From: Puccinia triticina
Taxonomy: Eukaryota > Basidiomycota > Pucciniomycetes > Pucciniales > Pucciniaceae
Direction: 5' to 3'
Length of the DNA stretch: 64,000 nucleotides
Assembly (NCBI RefSeq): GCF_026914185.1
Contig: NC_070561.1
Location: 558,001-622,000, forward strand
Under the pieces are notes generated by a model. That model searched no databases, was not told the origin of the DNA, and saw nothing but the letters and a program-made list of their open reading frames with translations. The translations under genes were made by a program, and so were the position numbers. Shown one piece after another: positions 1-10,350 of the stretch (its first letter is position 1; every line of letters starts with the position of its first letter).

Positions 1-70
1 CAGCCAAGCTATCATAGCCCCTAGTGAATCTTATACCTCACCCAGGCCAGCATATGATCATGTTGACGAG

Positions 71-130
71 ATTGATAAGATGCAATTTACAGAGAAGTAG
101 ATTGATAAGATGCAATTTACGGAGAAGTTG
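71..130. repeat. 30-bp tandem duplication
   Basis: Two adjacent 30-bp units beginning attgataagatgcaatttac, differing at two bases. They lie just downstream of the stop codon of the minus-strand ATPase fragment. No gene is seen in bases 1-185. Confidence 0.8.
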
Positions 131-185
131 ATGTGAAAACAAAACCAAGTTGTTAGGCTTTAGCCGTTGTTTGGAGACGTAAAGA

Positions 186-1530
186 CTACTGCTTTCTCGA
201 CTCCTTGACAAGCACTTCCATCGCACGGAGATCAGGTTCGCTTTGAGCCGTAACGACCGATCTGGAAGGGGGAGGATACAGATCCCTGGAAAAGGTAGAA
301 GGTGGTCGGAAATGAAGAAAGTTTCGTTGTACCATCTCTTCAACGACTGCATTGCCGAGCTCTGCTGAAAGTTTGCGATAGTCAACATAGCCAGGTGAAT
401 CCACAAGGAGCTCGCAGACTTTCAGAGCAGTTTCTCCGGTGTATGTTTTTGCCTTCCCTAGGATCTTGTCTTCCAAGTAGGTATACGCAAGTTGCGTCGT
501 CTGGAATTTCATAGCTAGAGGGAAAGGAAAGCTGATAAGCTTCTTGGTGTATTACGGTTCAGACACATTTCATAATTACGATTCTCAAAATAACCAAACA
601 CATGAACGTGATCGATATATTTCTTGATAAAAAACATTCTACCTCCAGTTATTCTGAAAGGAATTTGGAAGTCAACAGATTCCAGAAGGTCTTTGTTTGT
701 TTTTGTGAGGTGTGGATGGTTTTTGACCTCGTGAAGGAAATAATCTTTAGCCTCCATGTAGGGTAGGTCCCCAACGACGAGTGTCTCAAAGTGAGCGCTA
801 TTGACATCTAAAGAAATGATTGAGAGGATTTGTTCAAAACATTGATGATTATGAATGCCTATTTCAAGAAGTCAGACTTACGTTTTTTCAGCCAACTCTC
901 GAAGAAGGGGTCGGAGGATGTGAATACAACCTGCAGGTTTGCTTCTTCTTTTGAAACTTGAACGACGAATCTGAGGAACGTTTGGATTACCTTGAAGCCA
1001 GTTTGTCAATCCATCAGGCTATCATATCAACGGGCTGTGAGCAACAGACTTACCTTGTCACTCATCTCTTGGAAGACATTTGCCTCGTCAATGATTAAGA
1101 CACAAGGTCTTGACCCGTGGGAGATTTTCCATGGCTTGAGGCGGTTTCCAAGTTCTTTGAAGATCTTTGCGGCCGTTTCTGTCGAAATTGTGGTCTCGCG
1201 AATTTTCGCAGAGACGCCAAGTATCTCCACCTCGGAGATGGTTGACACAATCTTCCAGAAGGCGTCGCGCGCCTGTGCCTGATACGATTCGTCGAGAAAC
1301 GCCTTCACGTTCTGAAGTATCCACTGAACGGAGGTTGATTGTCAGTGAATGAAATTCCGGAGTGTTATCGAGTCGTTTTTGAGATGCAACTTCTCGAACT
1401 AAAGCCGTCTTGCCCGAACTCGGTGGACCTAGGATGACTCTAAACGAAGGGCTTAGTTTTAACAGAGAAGTAAGCTCCTTGACCTCTACACTTTGATTGT
1501 AAAACGTTGTGGTACTCGAAAATGTGAAAA
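186..1530 (-). pseudogene. P-loop ATPase (AAA/archaeal-ATPase type), 5'-truncated and frameshifted
   Basis: Reading from high to low coordinates, a Walker A motif (ILGPPSSGKTALVRE, about 1385-1430) is followed by a Walker B motif (VLIIDEAN, about 1090-1115) and a C-terminal part ending near RNFLHFRPPSTFSRD and LRAMEVLVKESRKQ. I recall this order from an expanded ATPase family in rust fungi. Frame continuity supports introns at 991-1053, 808-881 and a very short one at 515-555. Between Walker A and the next helix (about 1315-1345) the reading frame shifts with no plausible intron, and upstream of about 1530 the frame is closed and the sequence turns into repeat DNA. It therefore looks like a decayed, 5'-truncated copy. 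The substrate is unknown; the motifs only show nucleotide binding. Confidence 0.7.
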
Positions 1531-1559
1531 ATCAAAAGTTTTTCTCATGTACATATAGA

Positions 1560-2287
1560 AGGCCTCAAGATACCATCCATTGGACACCTTAAATGGACAC
1601 CACGGCTAAAGTAACCCCTATTCCCCACTGGAAGCATCACTGGAGCCCCACTACACTGGAAGTTAGACCCTTTGGACAACCTGTAGCACCCAGTCAACCA
1701 CCTGTCAGGCGCCTCAAGCCACATTCCCCGCACCATTCTATCTCCACTACATATATTGGTTTGGGTTTGTTTGTTATGTACATTATATCATGCAGCACTG
1801 CCCCTGCAGGCTGTGCCCCTTCGAATGAATGGTTCCCCGCATTCTAGTTCCTTCTAACTCCACTTTGTTTGGTCTTATTACATCACATGATCATTCCCTG
1901 CACAGCTTATGCGCCCCTTGCATGAATTATGACATCATCTGGCACAGCCCCTCCTCATGTATGCACCCCTTGCATAAATTGTACACAGCCACTCCCTCTT
2001 AACTCCCTCATGTTGTACAGCCCAGGCCAGCTAAAATACCTCACTCAGGGGCTGCCCTGGAGCTAAAATCCCTCACATTTGTCTATATAAGGAGCTCTCT
2101 TCCCCCCCATTTGTAGTTCCTCAGTTTATTACTCATCAAGTTTTATACTCACCCATCACCCAAAACACTTACGTACCCACTCAACCCTCTTACTTACATA
2201 TAACAACCCTTACATACTGAATAACAAACTTTTTATACTGTGTCACGAAAAACTTATCTTGAGCTAACCACTCCTATCACTTATTAA

Positions 2288-2318
<31 letters not shown>

Positions 2319-2400
2319 AGCTGGTAGTATAGAAGGGCAGAGCTTGCACCTCCTTCATCCCCTTCTCCATTCAGCAAAAGGGTTTCACAACCACTTTTGA
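1560..2400. other. Non-coding repeat-like DNA, possibly an LTR
   Basis: No credible coding frame. A TATA-like box (tatataaggagctc, about 2084) is followed by C/T-rich sequence, as in many LTR promoters. Clear termini and a target-site duplication were not found, so the LTR assignment is a guess. The block abuts the truncated 5' end of the ATPase fragment. Confidence 0.3.
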
Positions 2401-2912
2401 GTCTTACAACGTGCGTGCGGGTATTCGATGAGGAAACCAGCTGGGAAGTGTCAGAGGTAAATCAGAATGGTTAGGATGTGTGGGAAAACAAAACTCAAAC
2501 AACATGCAGGAGGATTGATTACTCACGCTGGCCCGTGTTTGAACGCGCGCTGGCTGTTGGGGGCGTATAGGTACTTGAGAGTAGAGCAAGGTCGATAAAT
2601 CATGCTGCCGTTGAGAAATTGAGAATGATTGTTTTGGATGAGTTGTCGGGTGTGCACAGGAGGTTTACCTGTCACTCGCTTGTGACAGGTCAGGTGTTCC
2701 CTTCCAGGTACATACACGCCGGGGGTACTTCTTTACCGCGCGGCAGTGTGGATCCGACGGGTCGCACTGAATTGGTGAACCCAAAATTGGGGGCACCCCG
2801 TCGGACATGGACAAAGGTTTCAATTCCTCATCCTTCCGATGGGAAATCTTGGGTGGATTCCACGCTAGCACATGGAATCTCGGTAGAGTCCTTGAGTGCA
2901 CTTTTGTGGGCT

Positions 2913-2960
2913 CGTGGAAACCACACATTCCAATTAATTGGTCTCTCTGTGGTTTCCACG
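2913..2960. repeat. 13-bp perfect hairpin with palindromic loop
   Basis: cgtggaaaccaca and its exact reverse complement flank a 22-base loop that contains the palindrome ccaattaattgg. It lies in 2400-3055, a stretch with no recognisable gene. Confidence 0.75.
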
Positions 2961-3055
2961 GTTCACTGACCCTCACCCCGCAGATCAAGCCACCACCCGG
3001 CCTGGAGATTGGAAACAACCTACCCAATAGCCTGCTTAAATGAAATACACAGGCT

Positions 3056-3399
3056 ATGGTATAAGACGCCCACGGGGCGAATGCAAATCTGACGATAAGA
3101 AGTGCGTCACTGGTAAGCTCAAGCACGTGCAGTATCGGGTCCAAACTCGGTATTGATTGCTGCTTACCTGACGATAAGAAGTGCGTCACTGGTAAGCTCA
3201 AGCACGTGCAGTATCAGGAGTATCAGGTCCAAACTCGGTGAAGAAAAGAGACCCGGTACTGCCGTGTTGAGTAGACTAAGTACAAGTGGACTGTGCCGCA
3301 GTTATGCATGTATCTACAAGATTTGGTACATGCATAGCTAAGGATAAACTCATGATGATTTAAGTTTACCTTGTTGGCTACCCCGCACTCTAACACCCC
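3056..3399 (-). repeat. 3' LTR (approximate) with 79-bp tandem duplication
   Basis: Starts at the polypurine tract with TGTTAGAGTG; the far end is placed at a CA dinucleotide (TG on the plus strand at 3056) and is uncertain. It contains a tandem duplication of about 79 bp, copies starting at 3089 and 3168 (ctgacgataagaagtgcgtc); the second copy has nine extra bases. Confidence 0.5.
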
Positions 3400-3461
3400 C
3401 CCCCCCCAACATGGTAAACTTTACCCCGCCAACCCCAGATTTGCTAATGCCGCGTCCATTA

Positions 3462-3708
3462 GGGGGGTTCACGTTAGCCTGATTTCGGCTGCTCGTCACG
3501 GATGGTTTCAAATCTCATGCACGCTTCCTGCATAAACTTAGAAAAAATACTGCATAAGCATTCCCTTCAGCAAGGCCTTCAAAGGGGAGGTCTTGCTGAG
3601 AACTCTATTTATTTTCTAGAATATCCTTGCATAGACCTGCATGAGCAGCCATCAATTTTTAACAAGGTTTTTTGACTGATTTCAAAATCAGCCTAACGTG
3701 AACTCCCC
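3462..3708. mobile_element. 247-bp MITE with ~25-bp TIRs, TA target-site duplication
   Basis: Left end GGGGGGTTCACGTTAGCCTG and right end (reverse complement) GGGGAGTTCACGTTAGGCTG form terminal inverted repeats of about 25 bp with few mismatches. The flanks are TA on both sides (3460-3461, 3709-3710). Removing the element and one TA makes the copia pol frame run on to a natural stop at about 3421, just before the polypurine tract. The first 12 bases match the start of the Harbinger-like element at 58947, which may be its autonomous relative. Confidence 0.8.
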
Positions 3709-4488
3709 TATTTTGTTTGGGCCGAGCCTTTTGGTAAAGATGTCCGCTTGTTGAAGTATTGTGCTTGTCCATTCAATTTTTATTTTGTTTTCCCGCACAA
3801 AATCATTGATGAAGTAGAATGCTCTAATGAGGTACCTTGTTTTCTTTTTCAATGTGTTGTCCCCCGCTATCAAAATTGCCGCTTCATTATCGCAAAAGAT
3901 CTTCATCTTCAGTTGGTGTCGGATGTCTTCTAGTAAAATCAATAAACTAGCCAAGTGTTGAGCCCCATCTGACAATGCAACATATTCCGCAGTGCACGTT
4001 GATAGTGCCACTACCGTCTGTCGCTTTGCTCCCCACGCGATTGTGTCGCCCATGTGTTTGATTACGAATCCCAAAGTCGACCGCTTGTGCTCTCCTCCCC
4101 AGTTGGCATCAGACCACAAGTCCAGCGAATCTCCTTTTCCTCTGAGAGTTAGTTTCATTGATTTCGAGCGTTTGAGATACCCTATCAAGAAATCCAAAGC
4201 TTTCCAGTGTTTTTGCGAGGGGTTTTGGCTGTACCTTGCTAGTAGATTTACACTGTAAGACAGATCTGGCCTGGTTCCGGCCGCCAGGTACATCAAAGAT
4301 CCCAAAGTAGATCTGTATTCAGTCTGGTTGACTGGTTCACCAGCGTGAATTTCAAGCGTCGAGTCCGGTAATGTGCTTCTCTGCGGGAAGGTTGGTTGAG
4401 TATAGCCGTTGACTATTTGTGTCGCAAGTCTCTCCTGATCGAGTTCTACAACGTCCGCTTCCAACTTGATGTTTATACCAACTAGCTT
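3709..4488 (-). pseudogene. copia pol fragment: end of RT and RNase H
   Basis: The translated minus strand shows the region after RT (GSLMYLAAGTRPDLSYSVN) and RNase H (LWSDANWGG, ALSTCTAEYVALSDG, then CDNEAAI and FTKRLGPNKI). This is the standard order at the end of a Ty1/copia polyprotein. The upstream end is cut by the 4489-5093 insertion; the downstream end is cut by the 247-bp MITE. Function would be RNA-template removal during reverse transcription; it cannot act in this state. Confidence 0.85.
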
Positions 4489-5093
4489 TGTGAAGATTTG
4501 ACTTGAATTACTGTAGATTTAGAACCAGACTGAAGAAACAATATTAGAATAGTTAAGAAGGGAAAATGACAAGAGAAAGGAAAGAGAGAGAGAATTACCA
4601 CCACAATAGAAATGAGATTCTGAGACAACCAAGGACAGGAGAAAGGAGACAAGGAACAAGAACACTGGAAAAGATAAAGAAAGAGGAAAAGACAGGAGAT
4701 TAGCCGAGGAAGGAATAGACCGAGGTTATCGCCGTTCTTTTCTCACCAAATTGGAGAGATGAGCCAATTGAGCGATGTCGAGAGAGGAAACCCGAACGAT
4801 GTCGAGAGAGGAAACCCAAACGATGTCGAGAGAGGAAACCCAAACGATGTCGAGAGAGTAAACCCGAACGATGTTGAGAGAGGAAACCCGAGCAATGTCG
4901 AGCAAGGAATGAGTTTTGAGTCTTGAGGAGATTTGAGTCTTGAGCGATGTCGAGACGAAATGAGTTGGTCAAAGGGCGAGTAAGATTGCCCGGAAAGGAG
5001 CGATGAAAGAGGAAGAATGATCTTCTGAGCGTAGATGACTCAGTGCTTTCACAAGGCTGTCACAGCGAAAACCAGCGGAAACTAGCGGAAACT
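4489..5093. mobile_element. ~600-bp unclassified insertion in copia RT with 24-bp minisatellite
   Basis: The copia frame reads VEKLV on one side and KLVGINIK on the other; the flanks carry an imperfect 10-bp duplication (caacaagctt at 5094, caactagctt at 4479). The inserted DNA has no copia homology and includes about six 24-bp repeats (gatgtcgagagaggaaaccc core, 4773-4916). A short ORF crosses it but has no recognisable domain. The duplication length suggests a non-LTR/SINE-type insertion, but no tail or pol III box is clear. Confidence 0.5.
4773..4916. repeat. 24-bp minisatellite, ~6 copies
   Basis: Units cgatgtcgagagaggaaacc plus four bases, differing at one to three positions. Units are contiguous with no unique spacers, so this is not a CRISPR-like array. 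Confidence 0.85.
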
Positions 5094-6111
5094 CAACAAG
5101 CTTCTCAACATTATTCGACCACTTGATCTTCATTTCCTTTTCCATTGCCGTCTTCAGCTCTAGCATTAGATCATCGTTCAAAGCCATAGCAAATCCGTCA
5201 TCAACGTGTAACCATATGATTATAAAGTCTGTCCCGCGCCTGTAGATGTATAGAGATTGTTCCAGCTCTGAGGCCACAAAACCGACCTCTTCCATTTTGC
5301 TCTTGAAAAATTTCCACCAGCATCTTGCCGCCTGCTTTGTACCGTACATCGCTTTCTTTAGTCTCATTATCTTGCCTTTCAGATCCGGACGTATTTCTAC
5401 TGGCGGCTGGACATACACTTCCTCTTCTATTGGGCTGTAGAGGTATGCTGAGCTCACATCAAATGTCGCTATCGGGTAATGATACTTTATGGCAATCGAA
5501 ATCAGGAGGCGGAGAGTCACTAAAGAAGCCGTCGTCGCGTAGGTTTTGTTGCAGTCTCTCCCCATCACTTGGTTGAATCCTTTCGCCACGTAGCGCGCTC
5601 GGAAAATTTCCAGGTCCCCTTCGTTCTGGTCATCCTTTATTGCAAACACCCATTGACAACCCAGTGCTTTCACCCCTGGGAACGGCTCTACTGCTTCCCA
5701 GACGTCTAACTTGTAAAACTTGTCAATTTCGTAGTTTGCCGCTGTCAGCCATTCCCTCGAGCTTTCTGCTTTCAATGCCGCTCGAATGTTCAGGGGTAGT
5801 CGTCGGTCCTCATTAACAGGAAGATTTGACATTGCCATTTCTTCTGCCTTTGCGTTCATTTTGGTTTCTTCCTTGCCTAGCTTCAGTACTATCTGGTTCA
5901 TGATGAACTCAAGCTGTCCTCTTGTTGCCTCTTTCTTCTTGACGGGCAAATTTTGGAATTCCGGAAAAATTACTGAGGTTTTAATTTTCAAATCAGAGTT
6001 ATTTATTTCTGTGCTGTCGCGGATGTCACCAGCGAACGTAGTGCGTTCGGGGAGAACTCTTGGGATAAACACGTGGGTTGCGGACGAGCCGGCTTTTAAC
6101 CTATAGAACAC
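5094..6111 (-). pseudogene. copia reverse transcriptase fragment
   Basis: Contains the RVT_2 landmarks: EWLTAANYEIDKFYKLDVWE, then GCQWVFAIK, ARYVAKGFNQ, DVSSAYLYSPIEEEVYVQPP, MRLKKAMYGTKQAARCWW and the catalytic box LHVDDGFAM. The frame starts inside pol only a few bases after the LTR end, so gag, protease and integrase are absent by deletion. The 3' end is interrupted by the ~600-bp insertion. Confidence 0.85.
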
Positions 6112-6119
6112 TCAGGGAA

Positions 6120-6421
6120 TCTGTACGATGACAGCCCAGTGAGTAAGCTAACCACACGCGATCCGTCTCCAATCTCAATTGAATTGCAAGCTAAGACTAA
6201 CCTGTACGATGACAGCCCAGTGAGTAAGCTAACCACACGTGATCCGTCTCCAATCTCGATAAGGAGAGAGAAGGGAGCCGGGGCGTGTGGCTATCTATAC
6301 CGGTACACAACAGATAGGGTTGTGTGTACCGGTATCACAAGGTTAGGTTTAGCGAGCTATGTACATGGTATGAAGTATGTACATATAGGTGAAACACATA
6401 ATCTTGTCCAACACTCTAACA
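6120..6421 (-). repeat. 5' LTR (approximate) with internal tandem duplication
   Basis: Begins TGTTAGAGTGTTGGACAAG on the minus strand. Toward its inner end a ~57-bp block (ctgtacgatgacagcccagt...) is duplicated at about 6120-6176 and 6201-6257. The inner boundary is uncertain. Confidence 0.5.
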
Positions 6422-7152
6422 AATATTATGCATTGAGCATGAATTGAGAAGTGAACTTGTTCAAAAATATGCATTTTCATTTAATTACAAGCAGAAAATA
6501 CTGCTTCCATGCACTTACTAAAGATGCAGAAGTGTACAATCATTGCCAGAATCTTGGAAGCATGATTTTAAAACCTTTGTAACTTCAAGACCGTTGTGGT
6601 AAGCCAATCCTGATCTACCCAGAAAACCAGCAACCATCAATCACAATGCTGTCACACCTCAAGAATAAATCCCATACCTCTGGCCCCCTTGTCAGCAAAG
6701 CCCAAGCCCCTCAACATCCCCACTCAATGGACATACCCTGGATAATAGTATTCCCTCTTCCCACACTCTCCCTCTCTTGGATAAACCCTCTTCCTAGTCT
6801 CAAACATCTACCAGATCACATTTTACCCCCTTCTTCTAGTGTTTCCTTAGAACCATGTGCTCAAAGATGTATAAGCACCCTTGAAACCCTTCACCCTCCA
6901 AACCCAACATGATACACATTATGCTAGACATAGCCCCAAACCCCACCTAGATTATTACTTCCTGAAACACTTCATGAAACACCTGACTCCTCCTATCTTA
7001 GATCCTTAGATTACTTCTTCCTGAAACACTTCCTGAAACTCATAACTCCTCCTATCTTAGATCATAGAATATTCTACCCCTTTTATGTCTCACATATCCC
7101 CTCCTCCAACTAGGAAGATTGCACCATAGCCCCCAGAAGATGGCATCATCCC

Positions 7153-7716
7153 TAATGGACACCAAAGTGGGGGACCTATAACAGCGACGATGCTGTGTGA
7201 GTGACACGACGAACAGAGACAGCGGAGATGGTGGAGGCACACCTATAACAGCGACGATGCTGTGTGAGTGACACGACGAACAGAGACAGCGGAGATGGTG
7301 GAGGCACACCTGGAGGACCGCGGAGTGAGAATGGAATGAGTTACGAGGATGATAATATGAGTAATGAGATGAATGAGAAAACAAAGCAGCGATACTAACC
7401 TATAACAGCGACGATGCTGTGTGAGTGACACGACGAACAGAGACAGCGGAGATGGTGGAGGCACACCTAAGGGACAATCAAGTGGAGTGTGGTGAGAAAC
7501 AAGTGAGGAAAGACAATGAGAGGAATATATGAGGCATACCTGGAGGACCGCGGAGTGAGAATGGAATGAGTTACGAGGATGATAATATGAGTAATGAGAT
7601 GAATAGAGAAAACAACGTGGGGGCGGAAGTGTTTGAACTATATACATCTCTGCTGTATCATCATCTAACCCTAACCTAGATGATCCAGGTCCGCAGCTCC
7701 GAGCTGTGCCTCAATA
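7153..7716 (-). repeat. 3' LTR of young copia element
   Basis: 564 bp, bounded inside by the polypurine tract GAGAGAGGGGGGG. Contains three copies of a ~67-bp unit (acctataacagcgacgatgc..., at 7174, 7241, 7398) and two copies of a ~75-bp unit (tggaggaccgcggagtgaga..., at about 7310 and 7540). Both repeat types recur in the other LTR. Confidence 0.92.
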
Positions 7717-7727
7717 CCCCCCCTCTC

Positions 7728-9614
7728 TCATTGCCGGGTGATCTTGAGGTCGGAAATGACTTGCTGATGCTTTTGTCGCCCTAGTGCTTTTGTGTGGAGG
7801 ATGTGAGAGGGGTCGATGTTAGAACTGATGTCCTTGGGAGCTTTGTTCGACGTCAGAAGAATGTTGTAGCCGGGCTTTGGTCTAGGCTGAGGTGGCTGTG
7901 GTGTGTCAACTCCGCTGGAGGAGGTAGGAAGCGGGTCTTGATCCGGGGCCATATCTTGGGAATGATGGAAGAATGATCCGACGTCAATAGTAGATGTGTC
8001 AATGTCGAGCTCGTTCTCGGCTTGCCTCCAGTCCAGGACGGTTGTCAGGGATTCGGGGTTGTCGGAGGAGGAAGGAATTTGGGAATCGTGGATCTCATCA
8101 AACTCCAGAGGAGTTAATGGATCGAAATGAAAAGAAGGGTCAGCTGGAGAAAAGGTGGAGACTCCTGGGAAGTCTGTCTCGACAAAGGTGACGTCGTGAC
8201 AGCGCTCCACCTTTCCCCCTGGAAGGAGGACGCGCCAGTTGTGCGTCCCCAGCTGGTACCCAACAAGTAGGCCTTTCTTGGCCGTATCGCCGAACTTCCC
8301 ATCGCGAAGTTGCTTCGGGATGTTGACGTACGCCAGGCATCCGAAGGGTTTGAGACGTTTGGTGCGGAATTGAGAGCCGAACCAGAGGTTGTGCGGATTA
8401 TCCCACTTGAGTTTTCTCATGGGCGTGATGTTCTCTAGCAGGACTGCTGTAGATACTGCTTCGGCCCAGTACTCGGAGGGAAGGCCTGCCTGCTTCAGCA
8501 TACATCTGGCCTTCTCAGATGTGGATCGGTTCCCCCTTTCCGCTACCGAGTTCTGCTGAGGAGTGTAAGGGGCGGTGACTTGAACCGTGACTCCTTTCTC
8601 CTTCAGAAAGTCTAGGAACTCTTTGGAGTTAAACTCTCCCCCGCCGTCAAAGATAATGGTTTTTATATTCGCGGAGTGATGATTGGTGACTTCGTTGTAG
8701 TATTGCACGAAGAAGGAGAAAGTTTCGGACTTTTTAGATAGTAAATACACGTGACGATAGCGAGTGAAGTAGTCAGTGATTTTGAAATAATACTCCTTTC
8801 CTCCGAAGGATCTAGGGTTGATGCGCCCGCTGAGATCCATGTACACGTATTCGAGAGGTCGAGTAGCTGTGGGAAGAGAGCCGGGAAACGGAAGCCGATG
8901 AGATTTTGAAAGTGAGCAAGTTTCGCAGTTGATCTTTGAAGCGCGTATGCCGGGGAAGAGTTTCTTCAGAGCCTTGAGGTTTGGATGTCCTGCTGCCCTG
9001 TGGAGTGATGTGATGTCAGTTGAGGATGCTAGGTTTGCGGTGATTGGATGAGACTGACCTTGAGGTTCGGGGGCTAGTTTGATGTTACAGACTCCTCCGA
9101 TTATGGCAGCCGAGAGGATTGTTGCCGTGTTTCGAACTAGATCGAAGGTCTTGGGACCAGTTCGGCGAACGTCACAGCCTCTCTCGAACAGCCTCCCGAA
9201 GCTGATGAGGGTACCAGCTAGGTCGGGGACATGCAAGGCCTTCAATTTGAGGGTTGACCCGTCGTTGGCTAGGATAGAAACGAAGCCTTCTCCGTGAGAC
9301 TTGAGTGTATTGCCGTCTGCCAACGAGATGAGGGTGGATCTAGTTCGATATTCAGAGAACTTTGATTTTTCACTGAACATGTGGTGACTAGCACCGCTGT
9401 CGAGGAAACAGACATCGTCCGACTTGACTGCTGCTAGTGCTTGCCGAATGCACAAGAGACCGCTGCTTGTCGTGCTGATAGAGGACGAATCTTCTTCGTC
9501 GTCCGGCGCCGTGGTGGTTGCGGCTTTCGCCGTAGGTTTTTTCTTCTTGAGTTGGTGACACTCTGAAGCCGAGTGTTTGGTTTTCGGGTTGTGAACTCCA
9601 GGAGAACAGACCGG
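7728..9614 (-). CDS. copia pol: zinc-knuckle-like, protease and integrase only
   Basis: The frame runs without a stop from just after the gag amber codon (9615-9617) to 7728. In order: a Cys/His cluster (CSPGVHNPKTKHSASEC), the aspartic protease motif CFLDSGASHHM, the GAG_pre-integrase His/Cys motif (HRAAGHPN ... CETCSLSKSH), and an integrase core with catalytic acids in YMDLSG, FDGGGEF and NSVAERGNRS. After integrase a Ser/Pro-rich linker and the sequence YNILLTSNKAPKDISSNIDP, typical of the start of RT, is followed within ~35 residues by a stop. No RT or RNase H is encoded. Whether pol is made depends on readthrough of the amber codon or on an unseen start. Confidence 0.9.
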   Translation of the reverse strand, partial: PVCSPGVHNPKTKHSASECHQLKKKKPTAKAATTTAPDDEEDSSSISTTSSGLLCIRQALAAVKSDDVCFLDSGASHHMFSEKSKFSEYRTRSTLISLADGNTLKSHGEGFVSILANDGSTLKLKALHVPDLAGTLISFGRLFERGCDVRRTGPKTFDLVRNTATILSAAIIGGVCNIKLAPEPQGQSHPITANLASSTDITSLHRAAGHPNLKALKKLFPGIRASKINCETCSLSKSHRLPFPGSLPTATRPLEYVYMDLSGRINPRSFGGKEYYFKITDYFTRYRHVYLLSKKSETFSFFVQYYNEVTNHHSANIKTIIFDGGGEFNSKEFLDFLKEKGVTVQVTAPYTPQQNSVAERGNRSTSEKARCMLKQAGLPSEYWAEAVSTAVLLENITPMRKLKWDNPHNLWFGSQFRTKRLKPFGCLAYVNIPKQLRDGKFGDTAKKGLLVGYQLGTHNWRVLLPGGKVERCHDVTFVETDFPGVSTFSPADPSFHFDPLTPLEFDEIHDSQIPSSSDNPESLTTVLDWRQAENELDIDTSTIDVGSFFHHSQDMAPDQDPLPTSSSGVDTPQPPQPRPKPGYNILLTSNKAPKDISSNIDPSHILHTKALGRQKHQQVISDLKITRQ

Positions 9615-10289
9615 CTATGAGGGGGTCTTCGACGATGACGAGGCAGCTGCGAGTGCCGATTCCTGTTTGATGGTCGGGGTGTGAGATGCTGACGAAGTAG
9701 GACCTTGATCCCGACGTTTGCTTTCGAGATGGTCTCTGAGTATGTCGATGGTGAGAGGTCGTTTGGTAAGAAGGATGTCGCGGAGGTTGAGTGAGGTGGG
9801 AAGTCGAGACAGAAGGAACTCAGACATCCAGGTCTCGTGCAGAGTAAACTTCTCAGGAGCCTTGACGATCTTGACTCCCACGGCGTCGATGTTGCTCAGA
9901 CGTTTGTTCAAGTCAGCGAGAAACCCAGCGACGTCGTCCTTCTTGAATGTGATGGAGAAGAAGTCTTGTACCACCTTGGCCTGATTTTCTCCCGTCTTGG
10001 CTTTGAAGTGGCTTTCAATGAGTTGCCATATCGCCCAAGGATTATTCTCGTTCTCGGACTTGATGAATTGGGTCCGATACTTCTGACCAAGATACAAGGA
10101 GAGAATACCGGCCGCCTTGCCAGATTCTTTATTGTGATTGAGGAGGGCAGTGGCTTCGGTGGGAGGAGTGACTGTCGAGTCAATGTACATTTTAAGTCCC
10201 TGTACTTGAAGGTAGCCCTTCATTTGACCTTTCCAGGTGGGAAAGGGGATGTTGTCCAGGGACTGGAGTACGGACTTGTGATCGGACAT
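9615..10289 (-). CDS. copia gag (UBN2-type), 224 aa
   Basis: Begins MSDHKSVLQSLDN, with the gag core FPTWKGQMKGYL and the helix region NPWAIWQLIESHFKAKTGE that characterise copia gag (retrotran_gag/UBN2). It would form the particle shell that packages element RNA. It ends at TAG (9615-9617), after which pol continues in the same frame with no other stop. The start is 61 bases inside the 5' LTR. The gene lacks other disruptions. Confidence 0.88.
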   Translation of the reverse strand: MSDHKSVLQSLDNIPFPTWKGQMKGYLQVQGLKMYIDSTVTPPTEATALLNHNKESGKAAGILSLYLGQKYRTQFIKSENENNPWAIWQLIESHFKAKTGENQAKVVQDFFSITFKKDDVAGFLADLNKRLSNIDAVGVKIVKAPEKFTLHETWMSEFLLSRLPTSLNLRDILLTKRPLTIDILRDHLESKRRDQGPTSSASHTPTIKQESALAAASSSSKTPS

Positions 10290-10350
10290 GGCAGCGATTT
10301 TGTTCGTGGTGAGTCGTGATAGGTTCGGTTACGCAACTGGGCTCATAACC

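Larger units (their letters stand above)
3056..6421 (-). mobile_element. Degenerate Ty1/copia half-element (RT/RNase H only)
   Basis: On the minus strand a 5' LTR-like end begins TGTTAGAGTGTTGG at 6421, and the second LTR begins TGTTAGAGTGCGGGG at 3399, directly after a run of G that serves as polypurine tract. Between them only the 3' half of pol is present (reverse transcriptase and RNase H); gag, protease and integrase are missing. The two LTR sequences share their first ten bases and an internal tandem-duplication layout but are otherwise diverged, and no target-site duplication was found. The element may be chimeric. A MITE and a ~600-bp insertion interrupt pol. Confidence 0.7.

Noticed and set aside
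2665..3201. 178-codon minus-strand ORF
   Set aside because: Runs through a hairpin and the LTR tandem duplication; no domain and no splice context.
3459..3711. TTA target-site duplication for the 247-bp MITE
   Set aside because: Left flank is TTA but right flank is TAT; only TA is duplicated, and the pol frame closes only with TA.
4773..4916. Regular 24-bp repeats resembling a CRISPR array
   Set aside because: Units are contiguous with no unique spacers, in a eukaryotic transposon insertion.
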